From Streptomyces pristinaespiralis (GTDB taxonomy: Bacteria; Actinomycetota; Actinomycetes; Streptomycetales; Streptomycetaceae), in the NCBI RefSeq assembly GCF_001278075.1, contig NZ_CP011340.1, positions 5,701,501 through 5,765,500 on the forward strand: a stretch of DNA of 64,000 nucleotides, given 5' to 3'. Under the pieces are notes generated by a model. It made no database searches and was not told the DNA's origin. It worked only from the letters and a program-made list of their open reading frames with translations. How positions within the stretch are numbered: the first letter of the stretch is position 1; each line of letters begins with the position of its first letter. Position numbers and translations under genes: made by a program. Below, in pieces: positions 7,659-17,570 of the stretch.

Positions 7659-8640
7659 TGGCAGCCAAGAAGCGGTCCTTCGGCCGTGTCCGCAAGACTG
7701 GTTGCCCGAACGCCGAGCCGAGCTGCGGGCGGGGGACGGGACCGACCCGGACGCCTCCAAGGTTCCCTTCGGCTCGTACGCCGCGACCTGGATCACCGAG
7801 CGGGGCATCGGCGCATCGACTGCTGACCTGTACCGGTCGCTCTTGCGGTCACCTCGCGCCGACCTTCGACCGCGTCGCCCTGGGCGACATCACCCCGGCG
7901 ATGGTCCGGGCCTGGCGGGTTGCTCGCCTGGACGCGGGTGCCGGCGCTTCCTCGGTGGCCAAGTCGTATGCGCTCCTGCGGGCCGTGCTCATGACCGTCG
8001 TGGAGGACCGGCTCATCCGGCGCAATCCCTGCCGGGTCAAGGGCGCCAGCGTTGCTCCCACTCCTGAGCGGCCCACAGCGACCGTTCAGGAGGTCTACGA
8101 GCCGGCTGGGGCGATTCCAGCCCCGGTACCGCGCTCTCGTCCTCCTGGCAGCCTTCACAGGGCTTCGGTGGGGTGAGCTGATCGGGCTGTCCCGCCGTGA
8201 CATCGACCCCGACTCGGGAACCCTGCGGGTGCGCCGGAACGTGGCCGAACGCCACAGCGGCAAACGGCTGGTGAAGGAGCCCAAGAGCCCACCTCGCCGT
8301 GTTCGCCGAGCCGGGCCCGGACGGCCGGGCCTTCATCGGGGCCAAGGAGGCGACGCCTCGCCGGAACCACTTCGGCAAGCTGTGGCGCAAAGTGTGCGAT
8401 CAAGTCGGGATCAAGGGCCTGCACTTTCATGATCTCCGCCACACCGGGAACACCCTCGCTGCCGCGACCGGTGCCAGCACGCGTGAGCTGATGACCAGGA
8501 TGGGCCACAGCACCGCCCGCGCCGCGCTGAACTACCAGCACGCGACGGCCGAGCGGGAACGGCTGATCGGCCAGGCCGTGAGCGCCGTCGTCGGCCCGGA
8601 AGCAAGATCTCGATCCGAACGGGCACGCAGCGGGCACTAG
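7658..8640 (+). pseudogene. int: Tyrosine integrase with multiple frameshifts
   Basis: One integrase can be followed only by changing frame about four times. Residues MAAKKRSFGRVRKT start at 7658. KVPFGSYAATWITERG follows in a second frame (about 7702-7847). FDRVALGDITPAMVRAWR resumes the first frame to about 8127. TGLRWGELIGLSRRDIDP occupies a third frame. VFAEPGPDGRAFIGAKEA to the end uses a further shift. The catalytic residues survive in pieces: Arg in TGLRWGE, HDLRH, GHSTARAALNYQH with the Tyr. The stretch between LVKEPKS and HLAVFAEP is shorter than usual. The gene ends 75 bp from the tRNA target, as in intact elements. It cannot make a full protein as read. Confidence 0.85.
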
Positions 8641-8712
8641 GCGGAGACGAAGATCCGAAACGCATCAGGGCCAGGTCGGAGGACGAACCTCCGACCTGGC
8701 CCTGAGCCATCA

Positions 8713-8757
8713 AGAGCGGGCGACGGGAATCGAACCCGCGTAGCTAGTTTGGAAGAC
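8713..8757. repeat. Inner attachment-site copy within tRNA-Gly
   Basis: This copy of the 45-bp direct repeat covers the 3' side of tRNA-Gly from the anticodon loop to the discriminator plus two flanking bases. Integration regenerated the tRNA, so the gene stayed functional. Confidence 0.88.
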
Positions 8758-8785
8758 TAGGGCTCTACCATTGAGCTACGCCCGC
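8715..8785 (-). tRNA. tRNA-Gly (anticodon TCC)
   Basis: On the minus strand the sequence folds as a tRNA. The acceptor stem is GCGGGCG with CGCCCGC and discriminator T. The D arm contains TAGCTCAATGGTAGAGC. The anticodon stem-loop CTAGTCTTCCAAACTAG shows TCC, and the T arm contains GGTTCGATTCC. CCA is not encoded. A TACGAT hexamer on the minus strand at about 8828-8833 is a plausible -10 element. It is the integration target of the neighbouring element. Confidence 0.95.
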
Positions 8786-8927
8786 ATGCTCGCACCGCAG
8801 GTCACGAGGGCCGCGGCACGAGAAGCATCGTAGCGGGTCCGAGGGCCTCGCCGCACACCCCGTTTCGCGGGCCCCGTAAAGGGGGCGGCCGACGCTGCCG
8901 GGGCATGTACCCTACGGTTCGCACCGA

Positions 8928-9004
8928 CGGGGTGTGGCGCAGCTTGGTAGCGCGTCCGCTTTGGGAGCGGAAGGTCGTCGGTTCGAATCCGGCCACCCCG
9001 ACCA
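8928..9004 (+). tRNA. tRNA-Pro (anticodon TGG)
   Basis: The acceptor stem CGGGGTG pairs with CACCCCG. The anticodon arm TCCGC-TTTGGGA-GCGGA shows TGG, and the T arm contains GGTTCGAATCC. The CCA end is encoded (9002-9004). TACCCT at 8908-8913 is a candidate -10 element. The gene diverges from tRNA-Gly and precedes tig. Confidence 0.95.
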
Positions 9005-9154
9005 CCAGCAAGATCGCGTTGTGAGGCGCCTCCTGCTTGCCGTTACTATGCAAGCTGCGTGCCCGTGTGTCTGATGTGCCGGGCCCGATCCGCTGAACCG
9101 CCGAGTCCGGCGCCAGCAGTACCCCAAGATGTCAGCCACCAAGGAGACCGAACC

Positions 9155-10555
9155 GTGAAGAGCGCCGTGGAGACCCTGAACCCGACCCGGGTTCGGCTCA
9201 CTGTCGAGGTGCCCTTCGAGGAGCTCAAGGACAGCCTCGACGCGGCGTACAAGAAGATCAACCAGCAGGTCACGGTCAAGGGCTTCCGTAAGGGCAAGAT
9301 CCCGGCCCGAGTGATCGACCAGCGGTTCGGCCGTGGTGCGGTGCTGGAGGAGGCGGTCAACGACGCGCTTCCCAAGCTCTACACCGAGGCGGTCAACGAG
9401 GCCGAGCTGAACCCGCTCGGCCAGCCCGAGGTGGACATCACCGAGCTGAAGGACGGCGAGACGCTGGCCTTCACCGCCGAGGTCGACATCCGCCCCGAGA
9501 TCCAGATCCCGGACTACTCCGGCATCGAGGTCACGGTCGACGCCGTCGAGGTCACCGACGAGGACGTCGAGAAGTCCGTGGAGCAGCTGCGTGAGCGCTT
9601 CGCCTCCACGAACCCGGTCGAGCGCGCCGCCGCCGAGGGCGACGTCGTCACGATCGACCTCGAGGCCAAGGTCGACGGCGAGGTCCTGCCCGACGGTGTC
9701 GCCGAGGGTGTCTCGTACACCATCGGTTCCGGCGAGCTCCTCGACGGCATCGACGAGGCCGTCACCGGCCTGGAGGCCGGCGGCGAGGCCACCTTCACCT
9801 CGCAGCTGAAGGGCGGCTCCGCCGAGGGCAAGGACGCGGAGGTCACCGTCAAGGTCACCGCCGTCGCCGCCCGTGAGCTCCCCGAGCTCGACGACGACTT
9901 CGCCCAGATGGCGAGCGAGTTCGACACCCTCGACGAGCTGAAGGCCGACAGCCGCAAGCGCCTCGAGAACATGAAGCAGTACGACCAGGCCACCCAGGCC
10001 CAGGAGCGCGTCCTCGACGAGCTGCTGAAGCTGGCGGAGGTCCCGATCCCCGAGAAGCTGCTCGAGGACGAGGTCAAGACCCGCAAGCACAACCTTGAGC
10101 ACCACCAGCTCGGCCAGATGGGCCTCGACCTCGCCAAGTACCTGGAGATCCAGGGCAAGACCGAGGAAGAGTTCGACGCCGAGACCAAGGAGCAGGCGGT
10201 CAAGGGCATCAAGACCCAGTTCATCCTGGACGAGCTCGTCAACAAGGAGAAGCTGAACGTCAACCAGGAGGAGCTCACCGAGCACCTCATGCGGCGTGCG
10301 CAGTCCTCCGGCATGAGCCCCGACCAGTTCGCCCAGGCCGTCGTCGAGGGTGGCCAGGTGCCGATGCTCGTCGGCGAGGTCGCCCGCGGCAAGGCGCTGG
10401 CCGTGGTCGTCGAGGCCGCCAAGGTCGTCGACACCAACGGCGAGGTCGTCGACCTCGAGGACGAAGAGGACGAGGCCGAGGCGACCGAGGCCGCCGCGGA
10501 GACGGCCGAGGCCGCCACCGAGGGCGAGGCGGCCGAGGAGAAGAACGAGGCCTGA
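9155..10555 (+). CDS. tig: Trigger factor, ribosome-associated chaperone and prolyl isomerase
   Basis: A 466-residue protein starting at GTG, with AAGGAG 8 nt upstream. The N-terminal ribosome-binding domain carries the signature [19 protein letters not shown] (about residues 40-58). An FKBP-like isomerase domain covers about 150-245, beginning [17 protein letters not shown], and the C-terminal helical chaperone domain follows. The last 35 residues are a highly acidic Glu/Ala tail, typical of actinobacterial trigger factors. It binds ribosomes at the exit tunnel and helps nascent chains fold. The clp genes follow, joining folding and degradation genes, but a terminator-like hairpin separates them. 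Confidence 0.97.
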   Translation: MKSAVETLNPTRVRLTVEVPFEELKDSLDAAYKKINQQVTVKGFRKGKIPARVIDQRFGRGAVLEEAVNDALPKLYTEAVNEAELNPLGQPEVDITELKDGETLAFTAEVDIRPEIQIPDYSGIEVTVDAVEVTDEDVEKSVEQLRERFASTNPVERAAAEGDVVTIDLEAKVDGEVLPDGVAEGVSYTIGSGELLDGIDEAVTGLEAGGEATFTSQLKGGSAEGKDAEVTVKVTAVAARELPELDDDFAQMASEFDTLDELKADSRKRLENMKQYDQATQAQERVLDELLKLAEVPIPEKLLEDEVKTRKHNLEHHQLGQMGLDLAKYLEIQGKTEEEFDAETKEQAVKGIKTQFILDELVNKEKLNVNQEELTEHLMRRAQSSGMSPDQFAQAVVEGGQVPMLVGEVARGKALAVVVEAAKVVDTNGEVVDLEDEEDEAEATEAAAETAEAATEGEAAEEKNEA

Positions 10556-10573
10556 GCCTCGCGCTGACCCTGC

Positions 10574-10611
10574 TACGGGCTCCGGACGCGACCACGCGCC
10601 CGGAGCCCGTA
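10574..10611. terminator. Terminator hairpin after tig
   Basis: Arms TACGGGCTCCGG (10574-10585) and CCGGAGCCCGTA (10600-10611) are exact complements around a 14-nt loop, just downstream of the tig stop. Confidence 0.65.
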
Positions 10612-10870
10612 TGCGTACCCCCCGGCCCCCACACGTCCTCTCACGGCCTTCCCGGGCCCGTTCACGGCCTGCCGCGGGCCCGTTCGCAGGGCGTCGCCGG
10701 TGCCCCGCCAGGAGTGTCGACCTTGCGCTCCGAGCGAACAGTTCGGGAAGCGGGATGGCTCTGTCCGACCTGCGCGTTAGGGTCCATGAATACGAGGGCA
10801 GGGGAGTCCCCGCCCCCGGTTACGAAGACGCTGAGACGGTCGAAGCCGTCAGAGACGAGCAGGTGGACAC
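10612..10870 (+). promoter_or_regulatory. clpP1 promoter region with a candidate ClgR box
   Basis: No gene is seen here. At 10723-10739 TTGCGCT-CCG-AGCGAAC is a near-palindrome that resembles the CGCY-N4-GCGWW core of ClgR operators known in front of actinobacterial clpP genes, with deviations. It runs into a perfect palindrome CGAAC-A-GTTCG (10735-10745). TAGGGT at 10778-10783 is a candidate -10 element about 38 bp further on, a suitable distance for an activator. The clpP1 start follows after a leader of about 80 nt. Confidence 0.5.
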
Positions 10871-11488
10871 GTGACGAATCTGATGCCTTATGCCGCCGGC
10901 GAGCCCTCCATCGGTGGTGGCCTCGGCGACCAGGTCTACAGCCGGCTGCTCGGCGAGCGGATCATCTTCCTCGGCCAGCAGGTCGACGACGACATCGCCA
11001 ACAAGATCACCGCGCAGATGCTGCTCCTTGCCGCTGATCCGGACAAGGACATCTACCTCTACATCAACAGCCCCGGCGGTTCGGTGACGGCCGGCATGGC
11101 GGTCTACGACACCATGCAGTACATCCCGAACGACGTGGTCACGATCGGCATGGGCATGGCCGCGTCGATGGGCCAGTTCCTGCTCACCGGCGGAGCCGCC
11201 GGCAAGCGGTTCGCGCTGCCCAACACCGACATCCTCATGCACCAGGGTTCTGCCGGCCTCGGCGGCACCGCCTCGGACATCAAGATCCAGGCCGAGTACC
11301 TGCTCCGTACGAAGAAGCGGATGGCGGAGATCACCGCCCAGCACTCCGGTCAGACCGTCGAGACGATCATCCGCGACGGTGACCGCGACCGCTGGTTCAC
11401 CGCCGACGAGGCCAAGGAGTACGGCCTCATCGACGAGATCATCTCCGCCGCCTCGGGCGTCCCGGGCGGTGGCGGCACCGGCGCCTGA
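10871..11488 (+). CDS. clpP1: ATP-dependent Clp protease proteolytic subunit 1
   Basis: A 205-residue ClpP peptidase starting at GTG. The catalytic triad is visible: Ser99 in GMGMAASMG, His124 in ILMHQGSAG and Asp173 in GDRDRW. YINSPGG, the oxyanion-loop motif, lies at about 64-70. It forms the proteolytic barrel that degrades proteins unfolded by ClpX or ClpC. clpP2 follows after a 57-nt gap, and the two subunits form a mixed complex in Streptomyces and mycobacteria. Confidence 0.97.
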   Translation: MTNLMPYAAGEPSIGGGLGDQVYSRLLGERIIFLGQQVDDDIANKITAQMLLLAADPDKDIYLYINSPGGSVTAGMAVYDTMQYIPNDVVTIGMGMAASMGQFLLTGGAAGKRFALPNTDILMHQGSAGLGGTASDIKIQAEYLLRTKKRMAEITAQHSGQTVETIIRDGDRDRWFTADEAKEYGLIDEIISAASGVPGGGGTGA

Positions 11489-11545
11489 GCGCCCGCCGCA
11501 CCGAGCCCCCGCCCGCCGAACGCCACCAGGATGGTGAACACCCAC

Positions 11546-12241
11546 ATGAGCAACTTCCCCGGCATCCCCGGTCTGTCCGGACACTCCGGCGCCTCCGCGA
11601 GCGGCCTCTACACGGGCCCCGCGGTCGACAACCGCTATGTCGTCCCGCGCTTCGTCGAGCGCACCTCGCAGGGCGTGCGCGAGTACGACCCGTACGCGAA
11701 GCTCTTCGAGGAGCGCGTGATCTTCCTCGGCGTGCAGATCGACGACGCGTCCGCCAACGACGTGATGGCGCAGCTGCTGTGCCTGGAGTCGATGGACCCG
11801 GACCGCGACATCTCGATCTACATCAACAGCCCCGGTGGGTCCTTCACCGCGCTGACCGCGATCTACGACACGATGCAGTTCGTGAAGCCCGACATCCAGA
11901 CGGTGTGCATGGGCCAGGCGGCGTCCGCCGCCGCCGTGCTGCTCGCCGCCGGTACTCCCGGCAAGCGGATGGCCCTGCCGCACGCCCGTGTGCTGATCCA
12001 CCAGCCGTCCTCGCAGACCGGCCGTGAGCAGCTCTCCGACCTGGAGATCGCGGCCAACGAGATCCTGCGTATGCGTGAGCAGCTGGAGGAGATGCTGGCC
12101 AAGCACTCCACCACGCCGATCGAGAAGATCCGCGACGACATCGAGCGCGACAAGATCCTCACGGCCGACGGCGCCCTCGCCTACGGCCTGGTGGACCAGA
12201 TCGTCTCGACCCGTAAGAGCACGGCCGCAGCGGCCGCCTGA
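11546..12241 (+). CDS. clpP2: ATP-dependent Clp protease proteolytic subunit 2
   Basis: A 231-residue ClpP from the ATG at 11546. An in-frame ATG at 11531 would add five residues. Triad residues are Ser127 in GQAASAAA, His152 in VLIHQPSS and Asp202 in IERDKIL. Compared with ClpP1 it has an N-terminal extension of about 28 residues rich in Gly, Ser and Pro before [15 protein letters not shown]. That segment is conserved in actinobacterial ClpP2 and is often processed. It is the second gene of the clpP operon. A strong hairpin separates it from clpX. Confidence 0.96.
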   Translation: MSNFPGIPGLSGHSGASASGLYTGPAVDNRYVVPRFVERTSQGVREYDPYAKLFEERVIFLGVQIDDASANDVMAQLLCLESMDPDRDISIYINSPGGSFTALTAIYDTMQFVKPDIQTVCMGQAASAAAVLLAAGTPGKRMALPHARVLIHQPSSQTGREQLSDLEIAANEILRMREQLEEMLAKHSTTPIEKIRDDIERDKILTADGALAYGLVDQIVSTRKSTAAAAA

Positions 12242-12254
12242 CCGATCCGGCGCC

Positions 12255-12292
12255 CTTGGCGCGGTACACGACAATGTGTGAACCGCGCCAAG
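12255..12292. promoter_or_regulatory. 11-bp-arm hairpin between clpP2 and clpX
   Basis: CTTGGCGCGGT (12255-12265) and ACCGCGCCAAG (12282-12292) are exact complements around a 16-nt loop. The loop itself contains ACAC and GTGT that could pair. There is no U-tract. It can be a terminator of the clpP operon, a partial terminator or an operator. Confidence 0.6.
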
Positions 12293-12388
12293 GGGGGCCC
12301 GTACGGGGGCCTCGGCAAGGTACCGTCGAATATGAGGCACCAGGAGCCGGCTGAACCAAGCCGCTCCCAGGCGAAGGGGAAGCACCTC

Positions 12389-13678
12389 GTGGCACGCATC
12401 GGTGATGGCGGCGACCTGCTCAAGTGCTCGTTCTGCGGAAAGAGCCAGAAGCAGGTGAAGAAGCTCATCGCAGGCCCCGGTGTGTACATCTGCGACGAGT
12501 GCATCGACCTCTGCAACGAGATCATCGAGGAGGAGCTCGCAGAGACCTCCGAGGTGCGGTGGGAGGAACTTCCCAAACCGCGCGAGATCTATGAGTTCCT
12601 CGAGGGCTACGTCGTCGGGCAGGAGCCCGCGAAGAAGGCCCTCTCGGTCGCGGTGTACAACCACTACAAGCGCGTCCAGGCCGGCGAGAACGGCGGTGCG
12701 CAGGGCCGGGACGACGCGATCGAGCTCGCCAAGTCCAACATCCTGCTGCTGGGCCCCACGGGCTCCGGCAAGACACTGCTCGCGCAGACGCTCGCCCGCA
12801 TGCTCAACGTCCCGTTCGCCATCGCCGACGCGACCGCGCTCACCGAGGCGGGCTATGTCGGCGAGGACGTGGAGAACATCCTGCTCAAGCTGATCCAGGC
12901 GGCCGACTACGACGTCAAGAAGGCCGAGACCGGGATCATCTACATCGACGAGATCGACAAGGTCGCCCGAAAGAGCGAAAACCCGTCGATCACGCGGGAC
13001 GTCTCCGGCGAGGGCGTCCAGCAGGCGCTGCTCAAGATCCTGGAGGGCACCACGGCCTCCGTGCCCCCGCAGGGCGGCCGCAAGCACCCGCACCAGGAGT
13101 TCATCCAGATCGACACGACCAACGTGCTCTTCATCGTGGGCGGCGCGTTCGCCGGCCTCGAGAAGATCATCGAGTCGCGCGCGGGAGCGAAGGGCATCGG
13201 TTTCGGCGCGACGATCCGCTCCAAGCGCGAGATCGAGGCGAGCGACCAGTTCCAGGAGGTCATGCCGGAGGACCTGGTCAAGTTCGGCATGATCCCCGAG
13301 TTCATCGGCCGTCTTCCCGTCATCACCTCGGTCCACAACCTGGACCGCGAGGCGCTGCTGAAGATCCTCGTCGAGCCGCGCAACGCGCTGGTCAAGCAGT
13401 ACCAGCGCCTCTTCGAACTCGACGGCGTCGAGCTGGACTTCGACCTCCCCGCCCTCGAGGCCATCGCCGACCAGGCGATCCTCCGCGGCACCGGCGCCCG
13501 TGGTCTGCGCGCCATCATGGAGGAGGTCCTCCAGTCGGTGATGTACGAGGTCCCGTCCCGCAAGGACGTGGCCCGCGTCGTCATCACGCGTGACGTCGTC
13601 CGCAACAACGTCAACCCGACGCTGGTCCCGCGCATCGTCAAGGACGACGGCAACGGCCGTCACGAGAAGAGCGCGTAG
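12389..13678 (+). CDS. clpX: Clp protease ATP-binding subunit ClpX
   Basis: A 429-residue AAA+ unfoldase starting at the GTG at 12389, preceded by GGGGAAG. The N-terminal zinc-binding domain uses C13-x2-C16 and C35-x2-C38. Walker A GPTGSGKT is at 122-129 and Walker B IIYIDE at 183-188. AKGIGFGAT is the IGF-type loop that docks ClpP. Length and motifs match the family. It recognises tagged proteins, unfolds them and feeds the ClpP1P2 barrel encoded just upstream. A bidirectional terminator follows. Confidence 0.97.
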   Translation: MARIGDGGDLLKCSFCGKSQKQVKKLIAGPGVYICDECIDLCNEIIEEELAETSEVRWEELPKPREIYEFLEGYVVGQEPAKKALSVAVYNHYKRVQAGENGGAQGRDDAIELAKSNILLLGPTGSGKTLLAQTLARMLNVPFAIADATALTEAGYVGEDVENILLKLIQAADYDVKKAETGIIYIDEIDKVARKSENPSITRDVSGEGVQQALLKILEGTTASVPPQGGRKHPHQEFIQIDTTNVLFIVGGAFAGLEKIIESRAGAKGIGFGATIRSKREIEASDQFQEVMPEDLVKFGMIPEFIGRLPVITSVHNLDREALLKILVEPRNALVKQYQRLFELDGVELDFDLPALEAIADQAILRGTGARGLRAIMEEVLQSVMYEVPSRKDVARVVITRDVVRNNVNPTLVPRIVKDDGNGRHEKSA

Positions 13679-13699
13679 CGCGTCCGCACTCGAACGCCG

Positions 13700-13732
13700 A
13701 AGGGGCGCCCGGTCGTTGACCGGGCGCCCCTT
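13700..13732. terminator. Bidirectional terminator between clpX and a convergent gene
   Basis: Arms 13700-13714 and 13718-13732 are exact complements, with a 3-nt loop. The left arm starts AAGGGG and the right ends CCCCTT, so short A and U runs flank the stem on both strands. Confidence 0.85.
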
Positions 13733-13749
13733 TCGTGCAAGCGGTGCCG

Positions 13750-14724
13750 CTACTTGGCGACGCGCACCTCGTTGCGCACGTCGGAGGCGAGCTTCGCCGC
13801 CTCGTCGATGGTGGTGCCCTTCTCGCCCTGGACCGGCTCGACGACGCCGAGGGTGCTGTAGTCCGACCACAGGCACATGAAGGTCTTCTGGGTCATGCCC
13901 GTCTTCTGGTTCTTGCTCTCGGCCTCCTGGCACTTCATCAGAGCGCCCTCCAGGCCGTCGGGGTTCACCTCCCGCGGGTCCCCGATCATCTTGGTCTCGC
14001 TGTCCTTCGTGTTCTTGCTGAACTCGGCGAAGGCCGCGTCGAGGACCTTCGCCGGGTCCTCGATCTTGCCGTAGAAGCCGATGAAGACCAGGTTCTTCGC
14101 CTTTGAGACCTTCTCGAGCGCCGTCGGGTCGCTGGGGTCGAGCTTCGTCAGATCGATGGTCGAGTAGGTCGAGCCGATGGACATGGCGTCGGTCACGCCG
14201 CTGGCGGCGAGCATCTTCGAAGAGTCCTCGTCGGCCGGCTTCGGCTCCGGATCCTTCTTGTCGGCGCGCATGTACTTGCCGTCGATGATGGTCTTCGGCG
14301 CCGTCAGCTTGTGGGGGCCGTCGTCCTCGAGGCCGCCACCGCCGCCGCCGAAGACGAAGTACCCGCCCACACCCAGTGCGGCCACCAGCGCCACCGCGCC
14401 GATGATGAGCCCGGTCTTCTTGCCGCCACCGCCCTGCGCCGGCGGCGGGGGCGGATAGCCGCCCGGCTGCTGCGCGCCGTACTGCGGCTGCTGGCCGTAC
14501 GGGCCGGGCTGGCCGGGCTGCTGCGGGTATCCGTAGGGCTGCTGCGGCGGCACACCCTGCGGGGCCTGCTGCGGGTACCCGTAACCGGGCTGCGGGGCCT
14601 GCGGCTGCTGGCCGTAGGGGCCCGGCTGGCCCTGCGGCTGTCCGTAGGGACCCGGCTGGCCGTACGGTCCGGGCTGCTGCGGCTGCTGCTGCCCGCCGTA
14701 CGGGCCCGGCTGGTTGTAGCTCAT
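13750..14724 (-). CDS. Pro/Gln/Gly-rich N-tail membrane protein with extracytoplasmic domain
   Basis: A 324-residue protein with GAGGGGA before the ATG. Residues 1-102 are low complexity, built of PGPYGQ-like units (about eight), ending in a Pro run. One membrane helix covers about 104-126 (TGLIIGAVALVAALGVGGYFVF). A Gly stretch and an outer domain of about 190 residues follow, with KMLAASGVTDAMSIGSTY and two Cys (KCQ, MCLW) that could form a disulfide. This layout of cytoplasmic disordered tail, single helix and outer domain is common in actinobacteria. I do not recognise the outer domain. It is convergent with clpX and divergent from valS. Confidence 0.75.
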   Translation of the reverse strand: MSYNQPGPYGGQQQPQQPGPYGQPGPYGQPQGQPGPYGQQPQAPQPGYGYPQQAPQGVPPQQPYGYPQQPGQPGPYGQQPQYGAQQPGGYPPPPPAQGGGGKKTGLIIGAVALVAALGVGGYFVFGGGGGGLEDDGPHKLTAPKTIIDGKYMRADKKDPEPKPADEDSSKMLAASGVTDAMSIGSTYSTIDLTKLDPSDPTALEKVSKAKNLVFIGFYGKIEDPAKVLDAAFAEFSKNTKDSETKMIGDPREVNPDGLEGALMKCQEAESKNQKTGMTQKTFMCLWSDYSTLGVVEPVQGEKGTTIDEAAKLASDVRNEVRVAK

Positions 14725-14861
14725 TACGGGTTTTCCCCTCGTGATGTCCATGTGTTCCGAACATCCTGGCCCAAGCACCGGCCCGATGGGGCGCCGGGGG
14801 GCACACCGTTACCGAAGAATCGAGTTTCGGAACGGCTCCATGACACCTCTAAACTGGGCCC

Positions 14862-17483
14862 GTGACCGAGAAGACTCAGCAGCAGACAGCGCCCACTCCC
14901 GAACTGCCGACCCAGTACGCGCCGGCCGAGGTCGAGGGGGCGCTGTACGAGCGCTGGGTAGAACGCGGGTACTTCGAGGCGGACGCCAAGAGCGACAAGC
15001 CGCCGTTCACGGTCGTCATCCCGCCGCCCAACGTCACCGGAAGTCTCCACCTGGGCCACGCCTTCGAGCACACGCTGATCGACGCCCTCACCCGCCGCAA
15101 GCGGATGCAGGGTTACGAGACGCTGTGGCAGCCCGGCATGGACCACGCCGGCATCGCCACGCAGAACGTCGTCGAGCGTGAGCTCGGCAAGGAGGGCAAG
15201 TCCCGCCACGACCTGGGCCGTGAGGCGTTCATCGAGCGGGTCTGGCAGTGGAAGGGCGAGTCCGGCGGGCAGATCTCCGGCCAGATGCGCCGCCTCGGCG
15301 ACGGTGTCGCGTGGTCCCGCGAGCGGTTCACGATGGACGAGGGCCTGTCCCAGGCCGTCCAGACCATCTTCAAGAAGCTCTACGACGACGAGCTGATCTA
15401 CCGCGCCGAGCGCATCATCAACTGGTGCCCCCGCTGTCTGACCGCCATCTCGGACATCGAGGTCGAGTACCAGGACGACGACGGCGAGCTCGTCTCCATG
15501 AAGTACGGCGAGGGCGAGGACACCATCGTCGTCGCGACGACCCGCGCCGAGACGATGCTCGGTGACACCGCCGTCGCCGTCCACCCCGATGACGAGCGCT
15601 ACGCGCACCTCATCGGCAAGCAGATCAAGCTGCCGCTGACGGACCGTACGATCCCGGTCGTCGCGGACACGCACGTCGATCCCGAGTTCGGCACCGGCGC
15701 CGTCAAGGTGACGCCCGCCCATGACCCGAACGACTTCGAGATCGGCCAGCGGCACAACCTGCCGTCCCTCGCGGTCATGGACGAACGCGCGGTGATCACG
15801 GTCCCCGGCCCGTTCGAGGGTCTCGACCGCCTGGAGGCACGGTCGGCGATCGTCGGCGCCCTGCGCGCCGAGGGCCGGATCGTCGCCGAGAAGCGCCCGT
15901 ACGTCCACTCCGTCGGCCACTGCTCGCGCTGCAAGACGACCATCGAGCCGCGGCTGTCCATGCAGTGGTGGGTCAAGGTCGGTCCGCTGGCGAAGGCGGC
16001 CGGCGACGCCGTCCGCGACGGCCGGGTCAAGATCCACCCGCAGGAGATGGAGAAGCGCTACTTCGACTGGGTCGACAACCTGCACGACTGGTGCATCTCG
16101 CGCCAGTTGTGGTGGGGCCACCGCATCCCCGTCTGGTACGGCCCGAACGGCGAGATCGTCTGCGTCGGCCCCGACGAGGAACCGCCGGGCGGCGACGGCT
16201 GGACCCAGGAGACCGACGTCCTCGACACCTGGTTCTCCTCGGGTCTGTGGCCCTTCTCGACCCTGGGGTGGCCGGAGCAGACCGACAGCCTCGCGAAGTT
16301 CTATCCGAACTCCGTCCTGGTCACGGGCTACGACATCCTCTTCTTCTGGGTCGCCCGGATGATGATGTTCGGCCTCTACGCGATGGACGGCACGCCGCCG
16401 TTCCACACCATCGCCCTCCACGGCATGGTCCGGGACCAGTTCGGCAAGAAGATGTCCAAGTCCTTCGGCAACGCGGTCAACCCGCTGGACTGGATGGACA
16501 AGTACGGCTCCGACGCGCTGCGCTTCACGCTCGCCCGCGGCGCCAACCCGGGTGTCGACGTCCCGATCGGCGAGGACTGGGTCCAGGGCTCGCGGAACTT
16601 CGCCAACAAGATCTGGAACGCCACCCGATTCGCGCTGATGAACGGCGCCACCGTCGAAGGCCCGCTGCCGGCGGCCGAGGAGATGTCCTCCACGGACCGG
16701 TGGATCCTGTCGCGGCTGAACAAGACCGTCGCCGAGGTGGACGCGTACTACGAGGACTACCAGTTCGCGAAGCTGTCGGAGACCCTCTTCCACTTCGCCT
16801 GGGACGAGGTCTTCGACTGGTACGTCGAGCTGTCCAAGACGACGTTCTTCGCGGGCGGCGAGCCGGCCAGGGTCTCCGCCCGGGTCCTCGGCGAGGTCCT
16901 CGACGTCATGCTGCGGCTGCTCCACCCGGTGGTCCCGTTCGTCACCGAGACGCTGTGGACCGCGCTGACCGGCAAGGAGTCGCTCGTCATCGCCGACTGG
17001 CCGGCCGAAAACTCCTTCCGCGACGAGGCCGCCGAGCGGGAGATCGAGCTCGTCCAGCGGGTCGTCACCGAGGTCCGCCGGTTCCGCAGCGACCAGGGCC
17101 TCCAGCCCGGCCAGAAGGTTCCGGCCAGGCTCACGCTCGACGGCACGGCGCTCGCCCCGCACGAGGCCGCGATCCGTCAGCTGCTGCGCCTCCAGCCGGA
17201 GGGCGAGGGCTTCCACGCCACCGCGTCACTGCCGGTCGCCGGTGCCACCGTCGCGCTCGACCTGTCGGGCACGATCGACGTCGAGGCGGAGCGCAAGCGA
17301 CTGACGAAGGACCTGGGCGCGGCGCAGAAGGAGGTCGCCCAGGCGACCGCCAAGCTCGGCAACGAGGCGTTCCTCGCCAAGGCACCGGACAACGTGGTCG
17401 ACAAGATCCGTACCCGGCTCGCCAAGGCCGAGGAGGACATCGAGCGGATCAACACCCAGCTCGCCAATCTCCCGGCCGCCTGA
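14862..17483 (+). CDS. valS: Valyl-tRNA synthetase
   Basis: An 873-residue class I synthetase that charges tRNA-Val. The ATP signature HLGH lies at 63-66 and KMSKS at 530-534. The editing domain (about 190-330) includes [17 protein letters not shown]. The anticodon-binding helices and a C-terminal coiled coil (about 800-870, [20 protein letters not shown]) complete the standard ValS plan. TAAACT (14850-14855) ends 6 nt before the GTG, so the message is likely leaderless. An 18-bp terminator separates it from folC. Confidence 0.97.
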   Translation: MTEKTQQQTAPTPELPTQYAPAEVEGALYERWVERGYFEADAKSDKPPFTVVIPPPNVTGSLHLGHAFEHTLIDALTRRKRMQGYETLWQPGMDHAGIATQNVVERELGKEGKSRHDLGREAFIERVWQWKGESGGQISGQMRRLGDGVAWSRERFTMDEGLSQAVQTIFKKLYDDELIYRAERIINWCPRCLTAISDIEVEYQDDDGELVSMKYGEGEDTIVVATTRAETMLGDTAVAVHPDDERYAHLIGKQIKLPLTDRTIPVVADTHVDPEFGTGAVKVTPAHDPNDFEIGQRHNLPSLAVMDERAVITVPGPFEGLDRLEARSAIVGALRAEGRIVAEKRPYVHSVGHCSRCKTTIEPRLSMQWWVKVGPLAKAAGDAVRDGRVKIHPQEMEKRYFDWVDNLHDWCISRQLWWGHRIPVWYGPNGEIVCVGPDEEPPGGDGWTQETDVLDTWFSSGLWPFSTLGWPEQTDSLAKFYPNSVLVTGYDILFFWVARMMMFGLYAMDGTPPFHTIALHGMVRDQFGKKMSKSFGNAVNPLDWMDKYGSDALRFTLARGANPGVDVPIGEDWVQGSRNFANKIWNATRFALMNGATVEGPLPAAEEMSSTDRWILSRLNKTVAEVDAYYEDYQFAKLSETLFHFAWDEVFDWYVELSKTTFFAGGEPARVSARVLGEVLDVMLRLLHPVVPFVTETLWTALTGKESLVIADWPAENSFRDEAAEREIELVQRVVTEVRRFRSDQGLQPGQKVPARLTLDGTALAPHEAAIRQLLRLQPEGEGFHATASLPVAGATVALDLSGTIDVEAERKRLTKDLGAAQKEVAQATAKLGNEAFLAKAPDNVVDKIRTRLAKAEEDIERINTQLANLPAA

Positions 17484-17500
17484 GCCGCGGGACCACCGTC

Positions 17501-17539
17501 ACGGCCGAGGCCCCGGGGACGCCCCGGGGCCTCGGCCGT
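17501..17539. terminator. 18-bp perfect hairpin between valS and folC
   Basis: Arms 17501-17518 and 17522-17539 are exact complements, with loop ACG. There is no U-tract. It lies 20 nt before the -10 element of folC. Confidence 0.78.
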
Positions 17540-17570
17540 ACCCGTCGGCGCCCGTCCGTAGACTGGACCC

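Larger units (their letters stand above)
4455..8757. mobile_element. Decayed pSAM2-type integrative element (AICE remnant) in tRNA-Gly
   Basis: This 4.3-kb segment lies between 45-bp direct repeats. The right repeat is the 3' part of an intact tRNA-Gly gene. Contents from left to right: a DUF6188-like gene, a pentapeptide-repeat membrane protein, a frameshifted regulator, a truncated RepSA-type replication initiator, an intact excisionase and a multiply frameshifted tyrosine integrase that points at the tRNA. The order rep-xis-int next to a tRNA is the hallmark of actinomycete integrative and conjugative elements. No tra, pra or spd transfer genes remain. The element therefore looks immobile. 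Confidence 0.85.

Noticed and set aside
10820-14806. Very long open frame on the minus strand across clpP1, clpP2 and clpX
   Set aside because: It is a shadow of high third-position GC in the genes on the other strand. The product is repetitive Ala/Arg/Gly/Val without any domain.
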